From positions 515,566-579,565 of the forward strand of contig NZ_AVPS01000001.1 in NCBI RefSeq assembly GCF_000768345.1: a stretch of DNA of 64,000 nucleotides, written 5' to 3'. Positions 49,314 through 58,158 of this stretch are shown here, in pieces; positions within the stretch are counted from its first letter, which is position 1, and each line of letters opens with the position of its first letter. Origin of the DNA: Lysobacter concretionis Ko07 = DSM 16239. Lineage in GTDB: Bacteria > Pseudomonadota > Gammaproteobacteria > Xanthomonadales > Xanthomonadaceae. The notes below the pieces were generated by a model. It had not been told where the DNA came from, searched no databases, and saw nothing but the letters and a program-made list of their open reading frames with translations. The translations under genes were made by a program, and so were the position numbers.

Positions 49314-51755
49314 TTGTCCCATGCCGTGGCCCGAATCGATTACGACGAAGACGATGTGAACCCCGATGACACCCGCTCGCCGCGATGGCGACGCCGCCTG
49401 GCCACGTGGGCCCTGGCGGCGGTGGGTCTGGGCCTGGGCTTCCTGATTCCGTATTCGCTCTACCTCAACCACGAGGTCGGCCAGCGTTTCGACCAGCTGC
49501 GCTGGCAGTTGCCGACCCGGGTCTACGGCCGGCCGCTGGCGCTCGCCCCGGGTCTGGCGATGGACGCCAACACCTTGAAGACCGAGCTGCAGGCTGCCGG
49601 TTACCACCCCGGTGACGGCGAGCGCCCCGGCACCTATGCACACGAGGGCGGGAACTGGAAGATTTCCAGTCGCGGCTTCGACGATGTCGATGGTCCGGTG
49701 GCCCCCCGGATGGTGCAGTTGAGCCTGTCGGGTGGCCGGGTCGGCACGTTGCGCGCCACCGGAGCCAAGGGCTCCTCCAGGGAGATCCGGCTGGATCCGG
49801 CGCGGATTGCCACCCTGTACGGCCAGAAGCAGGAAGAGCGCCGGCTGGTGCAGCTCGACGAGGTGCCCGAGCTGCTGGTCACCGGTCTGCAGGCGGTCGA
49901 GGACCGCGACTTCGCCCACCACCACGGCATCGACCTGTCGGGCATCGTGCGGGCGGCCTGGGTCAACCTGCGTTCCGGCGAGGCGCGCCAGGGCGCCAGC
50001 ACGCTGACCCAGCAACTGGCGCGCAGTGGCCTGCTCGGGATCGGGCGCGAGCAGACCTTCACCCGCAAGTTCAACGAGATCATCTACGCGCTCCTGATCG
50101 AGGCGCGTTACGACAAGAAGGTCATCCTCGAGGCCTACTTCAACCAGGTCTATCTGGGCCAGCGCGGCGCGCAGGCGATCCACGGGGTCGCGGCGGCGTC
50201 GGAATTCTGGTTCGGCCGCGACCTGTCCGATCTGGGCACCGAGCAGATCGCGCTGCTGATCGGCATCGTGCGCGGTCCGTCGTACTACGACCCGCGCCGG
50301 AATCCGGAACGGGCGACCGAGCGCCGCAACTTCGTGCTCGAGCAGATGCTTGAAACCGGCCTGATCGACGATGCCGAATACCGGCGCGCGCGCAAGGCTC
50401 CGCTGGGCATCACCCAGGATCCGGGCAGCACCTCGGCCAACCGCTTTCCGGCGTATGTCGACCTGGTCCGTCGCCAACTGGCAAGCGATTACTCGTCCGA
50501 CGCCCTGGCCGGTGCGGGCCTGAGCGTGATGACCGGGATGGCGCCGTCCGCGCAGGCCTACGCCGAAAGCGCGGTGACCACGACGCTGAAGGGCCTGGCC
50601 GGCAAGAACCGGCCCGCATTGGAAGCCGGGCTGGTGCTGACCGATGTGCACCACGGCGAGGTGCTGGCGGTGGTCGGCAGCGGCACGCCCTCGCAGCCGG
50701 GCTTCAACCGTGCCGTGGAGGCGCGCCGTCCGGTGGGTTCGCTGCTCAAGCCGTTCGTGTACCTGCTCGCGCTCGCCACGCCGGGGCAATGGTCGCTGGC
50801 CAGCTGGGTCGATGATTCCCCGGTCACCGTCGCGCTCAGCAACGGCAAGCGCTGGACGCCCGGCAACGCCGATGGCCGCAGCCACGGCAGCGTGCGGGTG
50901 ATCGACGCGCTGGCGCGCTCCTACAACCAGGCCACCGTGCGGATCGGCATGCAGGTCGATCCGCGCCGGATCGCCGACCTGACCCAGGCGTTGGCCGGCA
51001 TCAAGGCCGAACCGAACCCGGCGCTGATCCTGGGTTCGCTCGACCAGAGCCCGTATGCGATGGCGCAGCTGTACCAGTTCCTCGCGTCGGGCGGCGAGAT
51101 CCAGCCGCTGCACGCGGTCCGCGGCGTGCTCGACCCCAACGGCCAGGCACTCAACCGCTACGACACCCGGCCCGCGCCCGCGCAGGACGGCGATGCGGTG
51201 GCCGCGCGGCTGGTGACCATCGCGCTGCAACATGCGGTCTCCAGCGGCACCGGACGGCAACTGGTGTCCGATGGCCTGGGTCGCCTCAACGCCGCCGGCA
51301 AGACCGGTACCAGCAACGACAGCCGCGACAGCTGGTTTGCGGGTTACACCGGCGACCACCTCGCGGTGGTGTGGGTCGGCAACGACCAGAACCAGCCGAC
51401 CGGGCTGTACGGCTCCACCGGCGGCATGCGGGTGTGGTCGCACCTGTTCAAGCGCCTGCCCAGCGCGCCGCTGAAGGTCGGCGACGAAGGCCTGGACTGG
51501 CAGTGGGTGACCGGATCGAACACCACCGACGCGAGCTGTCCCGGCGCGGCGCGGTTCGCCTTTGTGGCCGGCTTTGCACCGGCGTACGAACCCTGCCAGC
51601 CGCCGGAACCGGCATTCGATCCGACCCTTGATCCGGAGGGCGAAAGCCGCAGCGGCTGGCGCGAATGGTTCGGCATCGGCCGCACCCGCACCGAGCCCGC
51701 GCCCGCCGCCGGGACGGCCCCCGCACCGGCACCACAGCCGCAGGACATGCAATGA
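49314..51755 (+). CDS. mrcB: penicillin-binding protein 1B
   Basis: A bifunctional peptidoglycan synthase. The 813-residue protein has a cytoplasmic head, one membrane segment (about 31-50), a UB2H-like domain (about 63-155), a GT51 glycosyltransferase with catalytic Glu196 in VEDRDF and QGASTLTQQL (226-235), and a transpeptidase with Ser476-LLK479, SYN at 536-538 and KTG at 663-665. The tail is a Pro/Ala stretch. The start is uncertain: TTG 49314 or GTG 49326; no ATG fits and the ribosome binding site is weak (GAGGG near 49296). Its partner lipoprotein gene overlaps the stop by four bases. Confidence 0.95.
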   Translation: MSHAVARIDYDEDDVNPDDTRSPRWRRRLATWALAAVGLGLGFLIPYSLYLNHEVGQRFDQLRWQLPTRVYGRPLALAPGLAMDANTLKTELQAAGYHPGDGERPGTYAHEGGNWKISSRGFDDVDGPVAPRMVQLSLSGGRVGTLRATGAKGSSREIRLDPARIATLYGQKQEERRLVQLDEVPELLVTGLQAVEDRDFAHHHGIDLSGIVRAAWVNLRSGEARQGASTLTQQLARSGLLGIGREQTFTRKFNEIIYALLIEARYDKKVILEAYFNQVYLGQRGAQAIHGVAAASEFWFGRDLSDLGTEQIALLIGIVRGPSYYDPRRNPERATERRNFVLEQMLETGLIDDAEYRRARKAPLGITQDPGSTSANRFPAYVDLVRRQLASDYSSDALAGAGLSVMTGMAPSAQAYAESAVTTTLKGLAGKNRPALEAGLVLTDVHHGEVLAVVGSGTPSQPGFNRAVEARRPVGSLLKPFVYLLALATPGQWSLASWVDDSPVTVALSNGKRWTPGNADGRSHGSVRVIDALARSYNQATVRIGMQVDPRRIADLTQALAGIKAEPNPALILGSLDQSPYAMAQLYQFLASGGEIQPLHAVRGVLDPNGQALNRYDTRPAPAQDGDAVAARLVTIALQHAVSSGTGRQLVSDGLGRLNAAGKTGTSNDSRDSWFAGYTGDHLAVVWVGNDQNQPTGLYGSTGGMRVWSHLFKRLPSAPLKVGDEGLDWQWVTGSNTTDASCPGAARFAFVAGFAPAYEPCQPPEPAFDPTLDPEGESRSGWREWFGIGRTRTEPAPAAGTAPAPAPQPQDMQ

Positions 51756-52312
51756 ACTGGCGTCATCTTCCCTTCGCCGCCGTATTGGCATCGGCGCTGG
51801 TCGCCTGCACCACCGCGCCGCCGGCGCCACCGCCGCAACCGGTCTTCGACGCGAGCGCCATGGTGCTCGCCATCCGCGCCGCGGGCGCCGCCGACCAGCG
51901 CGAGCTGGTGGTCCGGTCGCTGGGCGATCCGCAGGTCGGCGATCTGCAGGAAGATGCCGCCCGGCAAGAAGCGCAGGGCCGGTACGACGAGGCCGCCGGC
52001 CTGATCGACCAGGCGCTGGCGATCCAGCCGGGCGATCCGGGCCTGCTGCAGGCGCGTGCGGAGATCGCGTTGCTGCTGCACGACCTCGACGCGGCGGAGC
52101 GGCTGGCGCGCCAGGCGATCGCCGCCGGCACCGAGGTCGGCCCGCAATGCCGCCGGCACTGGGAAACCGTCGTCCAGGTGCTGGCCGTCCGCGCGTCTGT
52201 CGAGGTCGCACCGGCGGCAGCCGAAACCGGCCACACCGAGGCTGCGGATGCGCTTGCCGCCGCCCGGGCCCAGCGCGATGCCTGCACCGTCACCGCGCCG
52301 CCGCGCTACTGA
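51752..52312 (+). CDS. LpoP-like TPR lipoprotein, putative PBP1b activator
   Basis: A 186-residue lipoprotein. Signal peptide and lipobox LVAC (MNWRHLPFAAVLASALVAC, Cys19) precede a Pro-rich linker and a TPR-like domain (QEAQGRYDEAAGLIDQALAIQPGDPGLLQARAEIALLLHD, about 75-115). In Pseudomonas aeruginosa the TPR lipoprotein LpoP is encoded beside PBP1b and activates it, replacing LpoB. Overlap with mrcB (ATGA), lipidation and fold all fit that role; direct activation is inference. The C-terminal 50 residues carry two cysteines that may pair. Confidence 0.8.
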   Translation: MNWRHLPFAAVLASALVACTTAPPAPPPQPVFDASAMVLAIRAAGAADQRELVVRSLGDPQVGDLQEDAARQEAQGRYDEAAGLIDQALAIQPGDPGLLQARAEIALLLHDLDAAERLARQAIAAGTEVGPQCRRHWETVVQVLAVRASVEVAPAAAETGHTEAADALAAARAQRDACTVTAPPRY

Positions 52313-52332
52313 GATGGACGACAAGTTCTGAC

Positions 52333-54501
52333 ATGGACGCAACCGGAAGCCGCCTGGGCAACGCCAGTCGCGCCGCCTTGAGCGAAGGCGGGGACCTGGC
52401 CCGCAACATCGCCGCGTTCGCGCCGCGCGCCGCCCAGCAGGACCTCGCCGCCGCGGTCGCCGACGCCTTCGATTCCCGCGGCGTGCTGCTGGCCGAAGCG
52501 GGCACCGGCACTGGCAAGACCTTCGCCTACCTGGTGCCGGCGATCCTGTCGGGCCTGAAGACCATCGTGTCCACCGGCACCCGCGCGCTGCAGGACCAGC
52601 TCTATCACCGCGACCTGCCGCGCGTGCGCGATGCGCTCGGCATCGGCCTGAAGACCGCGCTGCTGAAAGGCCGCGCGAACTACCTGTGCCATTACCGCCT
52701 GCAGCAGGCCAAGGGCGAGCCGCGCTTCCACAGCCGCGAGATGGCCGCCCAGTTCCAGCGCATCGTCGCCTGGGCCGGGCGCACCCGGATGGGCGACCTG
52801 GCCGAACTGGAAGCGTTGCCGGACGACTCGCCGCTGCTGCCGATGGTGACCTCCACCACCGACAACTGCCTCGGCAGCGAGTGCCCGTTCTTCTCCGAAT
52901 GCTTCGTCGTGCAGGCGCGCCAGCGCGCGCAGGCCGCCGACCTGGTGGTGGTCAACCATCACCTGCTGCTGGCCGACCTGGCCCTGAAGCAGGAAGGCTT
53001 CGGTGAGATCCTGCCGGGCGCACAGGCGTTCGTGGTCGACGAGGCGCACCAGTTGCCCGAGCTGGCCGCGCAGTTCTTCGGCGAGGCGCTGAGTGCGCGG
53101 CCGCTGGTCGAACTGGCCCGCGATGCGTTGGCCGAATGCAGGCAGGTGCCCAGTGCGCTGGCGGTGCTGCAGGAACCGGCCCGCGCCCTCGAGCAGGCCG
53201 TGCGCGGCCTGCGCGCGGCGATGGACGAATTGCCGGTGCGCGGCACCCGTCGCCGCGCTGCGGAGGACGCCAATGCCGAAGCCGGCCTGGATGCCTTGCT
53301 GCTGGGGCTACGCGACCTGCACGCGGCGCTGTTGCCACTGCGCGAAGCGGCGCCGGGTTTCGACAGTTGCACCGCGCGCGCCAAGGAGTTCGAGAACCGC
53401 CTGCGCCGCTGGCGTGATGGCGACGGTGAGGATGCAGACAACGAGGAAGCGGACGAGTCGGGTGATTTCATCGATGCCGGCAACGATCCGGATTTCGACC
53501 AGACGCCGCCTGCCGACCCCGACGACCGCGGCCCGCTGACGACCGGCAGCGAGCCCAGCGTGCTGTGGTATGAACTCACGGCGCGCGGCTTCCGCCTCAG
53601 CCGCACCCCGCTCGATGTGGCCGGCCCGCTGGCCCAGCACCGCGCCCGCTCGCATGCAGCGTGGGTGTTCACCTCGGCGACGCTCGCCATCGGCGGCCGC
53701 TTCGAGCACTACGCGATCAAGCTGGGCCTGAAGGAGCCGACCACTTTGCTCGCCCCCAGCCCGTTCGACTGGCCGCAGCAGGCGCTGTGCTACCTGCCGC
53801 CGGGCCTGCCCGAGCCGTCCGCCCGCCATTACACCGAGTCGGTCGTGGCCGCGATCAGGCCGGTGCTGGAAGCCTCCGGTGGGCGTGCGTTCGTGCTGTT
53901 CGCCTCGCACCGCGCGTTGCGCGAGGCGGCGACCCTGCTGCGCGACGGCCCGTGGCCGTTGTTCGTCCAGGGCGAGGCGCCGCGCTCGTTGCTGCTGCAG
54001 CGTTTCCGCGAATCCGGCAACGGCGTGCTGCTGGGCTCGGCGAGCTTCCGCGAAGGCGTGGACGTGGCGGGTGACGCGCTCAGCGTGGTGATCATCGACA
54101 AACTACCGTTCGGCGCGCCGGATGATCCGGTGTTCGAAGCCCGGCTGGAGGCGATCCGGCGCGGCGGCGGCAACCCGTTCCGCGACGAGCAGTTGCCGCA
54201 GGCGGTGATCGCGCTCAAGCAGGGCGCCGGCCGCCTGATCCGCAGCGAGACCGATCGCGGCGTGCTGGTGCTGTGCGATCCGCGGCTGGTGGGCAAGAGC
54301 TACGGAAAGGTGTTCCTGGATTCGCTGCCACCGTTGCCGAAAACCCGCCGGATCGAGGATGCCGTCGCGTTCTTCGCCCCGGCTTCGATCGCCGGGTCAG
54401 CAGCCGAGCCGGGACTGACGGCGTCGCAACCGCAGTTGCACCTGCAACCGGCAGACAAGCCGGCCCCCGCGCCGGAAGCGTTCGATGGAGTGGCGCCATG
54501 A
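52333..54501 (+). CDS. yoaA: YoaA-type Fe-S DNA helicase (DinG/XPD family)
   Basis: A 5'-3' helicase of the XPD/DinG family; in E. coli YoaA works with the clamp-loader subunit chi in repair and AZT tolerance. The 722-residue protein has Walker A AGTGTGKT at 56-63, DEAH at 237-240, and four cysteines (Cys120, Cys180, Cys185, Cys191) between them that should hold a 4Fe-4S cluster. HD2 blocks follow (GVLLGSASFREGVDVAGDALSVVIIDKLPF, IALKQGAGRLIRSETDRGVLVLCDPR). Residues about 362-408 are an acidic low-complexity insertion (DGDGEDADNEEADESGDF and on) within the family's Arch-domain region. ATG 52333 is used. The stop overlaps tsaB by four bases. Confidence 0.92.
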   Translation: MDATGSRLGNASRAALSEGGDLARNIAAFAPRAAQQDLAAAVADAFDSRGVLLAEAGTGTGKTFAYLVPAILSGLKTIVSTGTRALQDQLYHRDLPRVRDALGIGLKTALLKGRANYLCHYRLQQAKGEPRFHSREMAAQFQRIVAWAGRTRMGDLAELEALPDDSPLLPMVTSTTDNCLGSECPFFSECFVVQARQRAQAADLVVVNHHLLLADLALKQEGFGEILPGAQAFVVDEAHQLPELAAQFFGEALSARPLVELARDALAECRQVPSALAVLQEPARALEQAVRGLRAAMDELPVRGTRRRAAEDANAEAGLDALLLGLRDLHAALLPLREAAPGFDSCTARAKEFENRLRRWRDGDGEDADNEEADESGDFIDAGNDPDFDQTPPADPDDRGPLTTGSEPSVLWYELTARGFRLSRTPLDVAGPLAQHRARSHAAWVFTSATLAIGGRFEHYAIKLGLKEPTTLLAPSPFDWPQQALCYLPPGLPEPSARHYTESVVAAIRPVLEASGGRAFVLFASHRALREAATLLRDGPWPLFVQGEAPRSLLLQRFRESGNGVLLGSASFREGVDVAGDALSVVIIDKLPFGAPDDPVFEARLEAIRRGGGNPFRDEQLPQAVIALKQGAGRLIRSETDRGVLVLCDPRLVGKSYGKVFLDSLPPLPKTRRIEDAVAFFAPASIAGSAAEPGLTASQPQLHLQPADKPAPAPEAFDGVAP

Positions 54502-55247
54502 AGTTGCTCGCCTTGGAGCTCGCCACCGAGGCCTGTTCGGTGGCGCTGTGGATCGACGGCGATGTACGCGAGCGCTTCGAGATCGCCCCGCGCCGGCACG
54601 CCGAGCTGGTTCTGCCCTGGGCCGGGCAGCTGTTGGCCGAAGCCGGGCTGAAGAAATCCCAGCTCGACGCGATCGCGCTCGGTCGCGGTCCCGGAGCGTT
54701 CACCGGCGTGCGGCTGGCGATCGCGATCGGGCAGGGCGTCGCCCTCGCGCTGGATCGGCCGATCGTGCCGGTCTCCACGCTGGCCGCACTCGCGGCCGGG
54801 CCGCTGGTCGGGTGTGCGGTCGAATATCCACGGATGTCCGGACCGGATGCGCCCGTCCGGCGGGTGCTGGCCTCGATCGACGCGCGCATGAGCGAGATCT
54901 ACACCGGCGCCTTCGAGTTGCACGGCGACGATGTCTTCGCGGTCAGCGCCGAAGCCGTGCTCGCCCCCGAACAGGCGGAACTGCCGGACGATCGCAACGA
55001 CTGGCACGGCATCGGTACCGGCTTCGCCGCGTGTGACGGCGCGCTGTCGTCGCGTTGGCAGTCGCGCTTCGCGTCGATCGATCCGGCCGCGTTGCCGCAC
55101 GCGGCGGCCGTGGCGCACCTGGCGGCGACCGCATTCGCCCGTGGCGAGGCGCTCGCGCCGGAACAGGTCGAGCCGGCCTACCTGCGCAACAACGTCGCGT
55201 TGACGATTGCCGAGCAGAAAGCACTGCGTGCTTCGCGCGACCAGTAG
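54498..55247 (+). CDS. tsaB: tRNA threonylcarbamoyladenosine biosynthesis protein TsaB
   Basis: TsaB (YeaZ) forms with TsaD and TsaE the complex that puts the t6A group at position 37 of ANN-decoding tRNAs. The 249-residue protein begins MKLLALELATEACSVALW and has the ASKHA-fold blocks RRHAELVLPW, GRGPGAFTGVRLAIAIGQG and SIDARMSEIYTGAF. Length is slightly above E. coli TsaB (231). The ATG overlaps the yoaA stop (ATGA), so translation is coupled; yeaZ lies beside yoaA in E. coli too. Confidence 0.95.
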   Translation: MKLLALELATEACSVALWIDGDVRERFEIAPRRHAELVLPWAGQLLAEAGLKKSQLDAIALGRGPGAFTGVRLAIAIGQGVALALDRPIVPVSTLAALAAGPLVGCAVEYPRMSGPDAPVRRVLASIDARMSEIYTGAFELHGDDVFAVSAEAVLAPEQAELPDDRNDWHGIGTGFAACDGALSSRWQSRFASIDPAALPHAAAVAHLAATAFARGEALAPEQVEPAYLRNNVALTIAEQKALRASRDQ

Positions 55248-55333
55248 CGCATCGGCGGCGCCATCGACCGGGCCATTGCGACGCGGGTATTCCGCGATCG
55301 ATTGCCCCCTGCAGTCGCGGCAGGGCCGATCCC

Positions 55334-56206
55334 TCAGCGATCCACCAACTCCCCGCCCGGCAGGAACGCCCACGTCCGGGTCACGTGCAACACGTCGGGG
55401 TTCTCGTCGGTTTGTGGCAGCGGCGGGTAGGGCTCGGCCAGCTTGGCGATGCGCAGAGCGGAGGCGTCGAGCAGCGGGATGCCGCTGGTCAGCACGATTT
55501 CGGAACGCTCAACGCTGCCGTCGCGGCGGATCGCGACGCTGATCACCACCTGCCCGGCCATCCGCCGACGGCGCGCCTCGTCGGGATAGTTGAGGTTACC
55601 CACCCGCTCGACCCGGTCGACCCAGTCACGCAGGTAGCCGGCCCAGGCGTATTCGGTCGTGCTGGCGGAGACGAACTTGCGCTTGGGGCGCTTGGCGTAG
55701 CGTTCCGAGCGCAGGTGGATTTCCGCCGCCAGCCGCGCCATCGCCATGTCGCGATCGATCTTTTCCTGACCCGGAGGCAACGGGCGCTCTTCGGGCTCCG
55801 GGGTAGCCTGCGCGGTGGCGACGGCAGTATCGCCGCGCGTGCTGGCGATGATCCGCGCCCGCGGCGGTGGCTGCGGCGCCGGCGATTGCGCCCGCAATTC
55901 GCGCGGGGCGACGCCATCGTTGGCCTGCGGCAGCGGGCCGGACTGGTTTTCGCGCGGGCGCGTGCTCTTGTCGTGCTCGCCGCCGCCCTCGTTGTTGGCC
56001 TGGGCGAGGAAGTCGGCCTGTTTCGGCGTCAGCGCACTGGTGGTCTGGGTCAGGATCACGTCCAGGGTCGGGATCACCGGTGCCGCGCTCTCCAGCGCGA
56101 AACCGACCCCGAGCAGCAGCACGCCGTGGACCAGCAGCGACAACACCATCGTCGCGCCCAGGCGCTGCCGCTCGTCGATGACCGGGGGTGCCGCTACCGC
56201 GCTCAT
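55334..56206 (-). CDS. TonB-family energy transducer (TonB3-like)
   Basis: A 290-residue TonB-type protein: cytoplasmic head, membrane segment with the conserved His (LGATMVLSLLVHGVLLLGVGF, about 17-37), a Pro/Glu/Arg-rich periplasmic spacer and a C-terminal TonB domain (about 195-285: YLRDWVDRVERVGNLNYPDEARRRRMAGQVVISVAIRRDG). In Pseudomonas aeruginosa the gene in this place, before gshB and the pil-chp operon, is tonB3, needed for twitching motility. The same order here suggests the same role, by inference. ATG 56206 overlaps the gshB stop (ATGA). It converges with tsaB. Confidence 0.88.
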   Translation of the reverse strand: MSAVAAPPVIDERQRLGATMVLSLLVHGVLLLGVGFALESAAPVIPTLDVILTQTTSALTPKQADFLAQANNEGGGEHDKSTRPRENQSGPLPQANDGVAPRELRAQSPAPQPPPRARIIASTRGDTAVATAQATPEPEERPLPPGQEKIDRDMAMARLAAEIHLRSERYAKRPKRKFVSASTTEYAWAGYLRDWVDRVERVGNLNYPDEARRRRMAGQVVISVAIRRDGSVERSEIVLTSGIPLLDASALRIAKLAEPYPPLPQTDENPDVLHVTRTWAFLPGGELVDR

Positions 56207-57174
56207 GTCGCGGCGGTGGCCCATGCCTTGGCGGCCCGTGCCTCGATCGCGTCGAACAGGCCGGCGGAGATGTTGAGGCCGAACTGCGCGTCGAGTTCAC
56301 GGATGCAGGTCGGGCTGGTGACGTTGACTTCGGTCAGGTAGTCGCCGATCACGTCCAGGCCGACGAACAACATCCCGCGTCGTTTCATTTCCGGACCGAC
56401 CTGGGCGGCGATCCAGCGGTCGCGTTCGCTCAATGGACGGCCCTCGCCGCGGCCGCCGGCGGCGAGGTTGCCGCGGAACTCGTCGCCCTGCGGAATCCGC
56501 GCCAGGCAATAGTCGACCGGCACGCCATCGACCAGCAGGATGCGCTTGTCGCCAGTCGCGATTTCCGGCAGGTAACGCTGCGCCATCGCCAGGTTGGGGC
56601 CATCGCCGACCAGGGTCTCCAGGATCACGTTGGTGTTCGGGTCGCCGTGGGCGACGCGGAAGATCGAACGTCCGCCCATGCCGTCAAGCGGCTTCAGCAC
56701 CGCCTCGCCCTGGTCGGCGATGAACGCCTTCAGCGCCACCGTGTCGCGGCTGACGACGGTGGGCGGACAGCACTGCGGGAACAGCAGCGCGGCGAGCTTC
56801 TCGTTGTAGTCGCGCAGGCCCTGCGGGTCGTTTACCACCAGCGCGCCGGCCTGCTGGGCCAGGCTGAGGATCTGGGTGTCGTAGACGTATTCGCTGTCGA
56901 CCGGCGGGTCCCTGCGCATCAGCAGCACATGGCCGGCACCCAGCTCGTACTGCGACGGCGATTGAAGCTCGAACCACCCGTCGGGGTCGTCACGGACCGC
57001 CAGCCGCGCCATCGTGGCGACCGCGTTGCCGTCGCGCAGGCCCAGGCCTCCCGGGACCACGTACCACAGCCGGTGCGAGCGGCGCTGTGCTTCGAGCAGC
57101 ATCGCGAAGGTGGAGTCCTTGGCGATCTTGATGGACTCGATCGGATCCATCACGACGACGATGTCAAGTGGCAT
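56203..57174 (-). CDS. gshB: glutathione synthetase
   Basis: GshB joins gamma-glutamylcysteine and glycine using ATP. The 323-residue protein begins MPLDIVVVMDPIESIKIAKDSTFAML, with the N-terminal domain to about 120, then an ATP-grasp fold: DQGEAVLKPLDGMGGRSIFR, RYLPEIATGDKRILLVDG, and the metal-binding VIGDYLTEVNVTSPTCIREL near the end. Length matches E. coli GshB (316). ATG 57174 is the first in-frame start with homology. It is transcribed divergently from pilG. Confidence 0.96.
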   Translation of the reverse strand: MPLDIVVVMDPIESIKIAKDSTFAMLLEAQRRSHRLWYVVPGGLGLRDGNAVATMARLAVRDDPDGWFELQSPSQYELGAGHVLLMRRDPPVDSEYVYDTQILSLAQQAGALVVNDPQGLRDYNEKLAALLFPQCCPPTVVSRDTVALKAFIADQGEAVLKPLDGMGGRSIFRVAHGDPNTNVILETLVGDGPNLAMAQRYLPEIATGDKRILLVDGVPVDYCLARIPQGDEFRGNLAAGGRGEGRPLSERDRWIAAQVGPEMKRRGMLFVGLDVIGDYLTEVNVTSPTCIRELDAQFGLNISAGLFDAIEARAAKAWATAAT

Positions 57175-57275
57175 GGTGGTGGGAGGTCATAGGGGGCGCG
57201 ACGGATGGTAGCAGGCAGGTCCGCCGTCCTGGCCCGGCAGCGCGCATTCATCATCGCTGTGCATGGATGGCGTGC

Positions 57276-57304
57276 TTGACAGCTTGCATCCGGCTTGGAA
57301 TAAA
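57276..57304 (+). promoter_or_regulatory. sigma-70-type promoter of the pilG operon
   Basis: TTGACA (57276-57281) is a perfect -35 box; AATAAA (57299-57304) matches four of six -10 positions, after 17 bases. It lies 67 bases upstream of the pilG start, in the 196-base space between gshB and pilG. Confidence 0.6.
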
Positions 57305-57370
57305 GGGAGCCTACGCGACGCGGACTCGGGGTTTCGCGTCAGCGCTTCGCAACACTGGGGATACTGGAAA

Positions 57371-57772
57371 ATGCAAGACGAGGTCCGCAACGGCAGCCTC
57401 GATGGTTTGCGAGTCATGGTGATCGACGACTCAAAGACCATCCGCCGCACCGCTGAAACGTTGCTCAAGCGCGAAGGTTGCGAGGTGGTCACCGCCACCG
57501 ACGGCTTCGAAGCGTTGGCAAAGATTGCCGACCAACAACCGCAGATCATTTTCGTGGACATCATGATGCCGCGACTGGATGGCTATCAGACCTGCGCGTT
57601 GATCAAGAACAACCAGGTTTTCAAGAACACGCCGGTCATCATGCTGTCCTCCAAGGACGGCCTGTTCGACAAGGCGCGTGGCCGTATCGTGGGTTCCGAG
57701 CAGTACCTCACCAAACCATTCACGCGCGGGGAACTCCTCGACGCCATACGAACGCACGTCAACAACGCCTGA
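57371..57772 (+). CDS. pilG: twitching motility response regulator PilG
   Basis: A stand-alone CheY-like receiver, 133 residues, that drives pilus extension in the Pil-Chp system. Asp63 in FVDIMMPRLDG is the phosphorylation site; the acidic pair Asp19/Asp20 and Lys115 in YLTKPF complete the active site. ATG 57371 is preferred; the open frame upstream to 57263 overlaps the promoter. First gene of pilGHIJ-chpA, with pilH 20 bases downstream. Confidence 0.95.
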   Translation: MQDEVRNGSLDGLRVMVIDDSKTIRRTAETLLKREGCEVVTATDGFEALAKIADQQPQIIFVDIMMPRLDGYQTCALIKNNQVFKNTPVIMLSSKDGLFDKARGRIVGSEQYLTKPFTRGELLDAIRTHVNNA

Positions 57773-57792
57773 CCGGGGGGGTAGGGCACCAC

Positions 57793-58158
57793 ATGGCACG
57801 TATTCTTCTGATCGAGGATTCGCCGACCGATACGGCGGTCCTGACCCAGTTGCTGGAACGCAACGGGCACGACGTACTGGCTTCCGGCAACGCCGAGGAC
57901 GGCATCGATATCTGCCGTCGGGAGCAACCGGACCTGGTCCTGATGGACGTGATCCTGCCGGGCATGAACGGTTTCCAAGCGACCCGCGCGCTGTCGCGCG
58001 ACGAGCAGACCAAAGCCATCCCGGTGTTGATCGTGAGCACCAAGGGCATGGAGACCGACAAGGCCTGGGGGCTGCGTCAGGGGGCCCGGGATTACATCGT
58101 CAAGCCACCGCGCGAAGACGAGCTGATCGCGCGCATCAACGAGCTGCTGGAGTCGTGA
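57793..58158 (+). CDS. pilH: twitching motility response regulator PilH
   Basis: A 121-residue receiver protein; MARILLIEDSPTDTAVLTQLL is the usual PilH start. Phosphoacceptor Asp52 (LMDVILPGMNGF) and Lys104 (YIVKPP) are present. In Pseudomonas PilH opposes PilG, favouring retraction. It overlaps pilI by four bases (GTGA). Confidence 0.95.
   Translation: MARILLIEDSPTDTAVLTQLLERNGHDVLASGNAEDGIDICRREQPDLVLMDVILPGMNGFQATRALSRDEQTKAIPVLIVSTKGMETDKAWGLRQGARDYIVKPPREDELIARINELLES

Noticed and set aside
52314..52331. Five-codon frame MDDKF before yoaA
   Set aside because: Too short and without a ribosome site; the repeated ATGGACG is probably chance.
55307..55325. Terminator between tsaB and tonB
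   Set aside because: CCCTGC/GCAGGG gives only six pairs and no T run.
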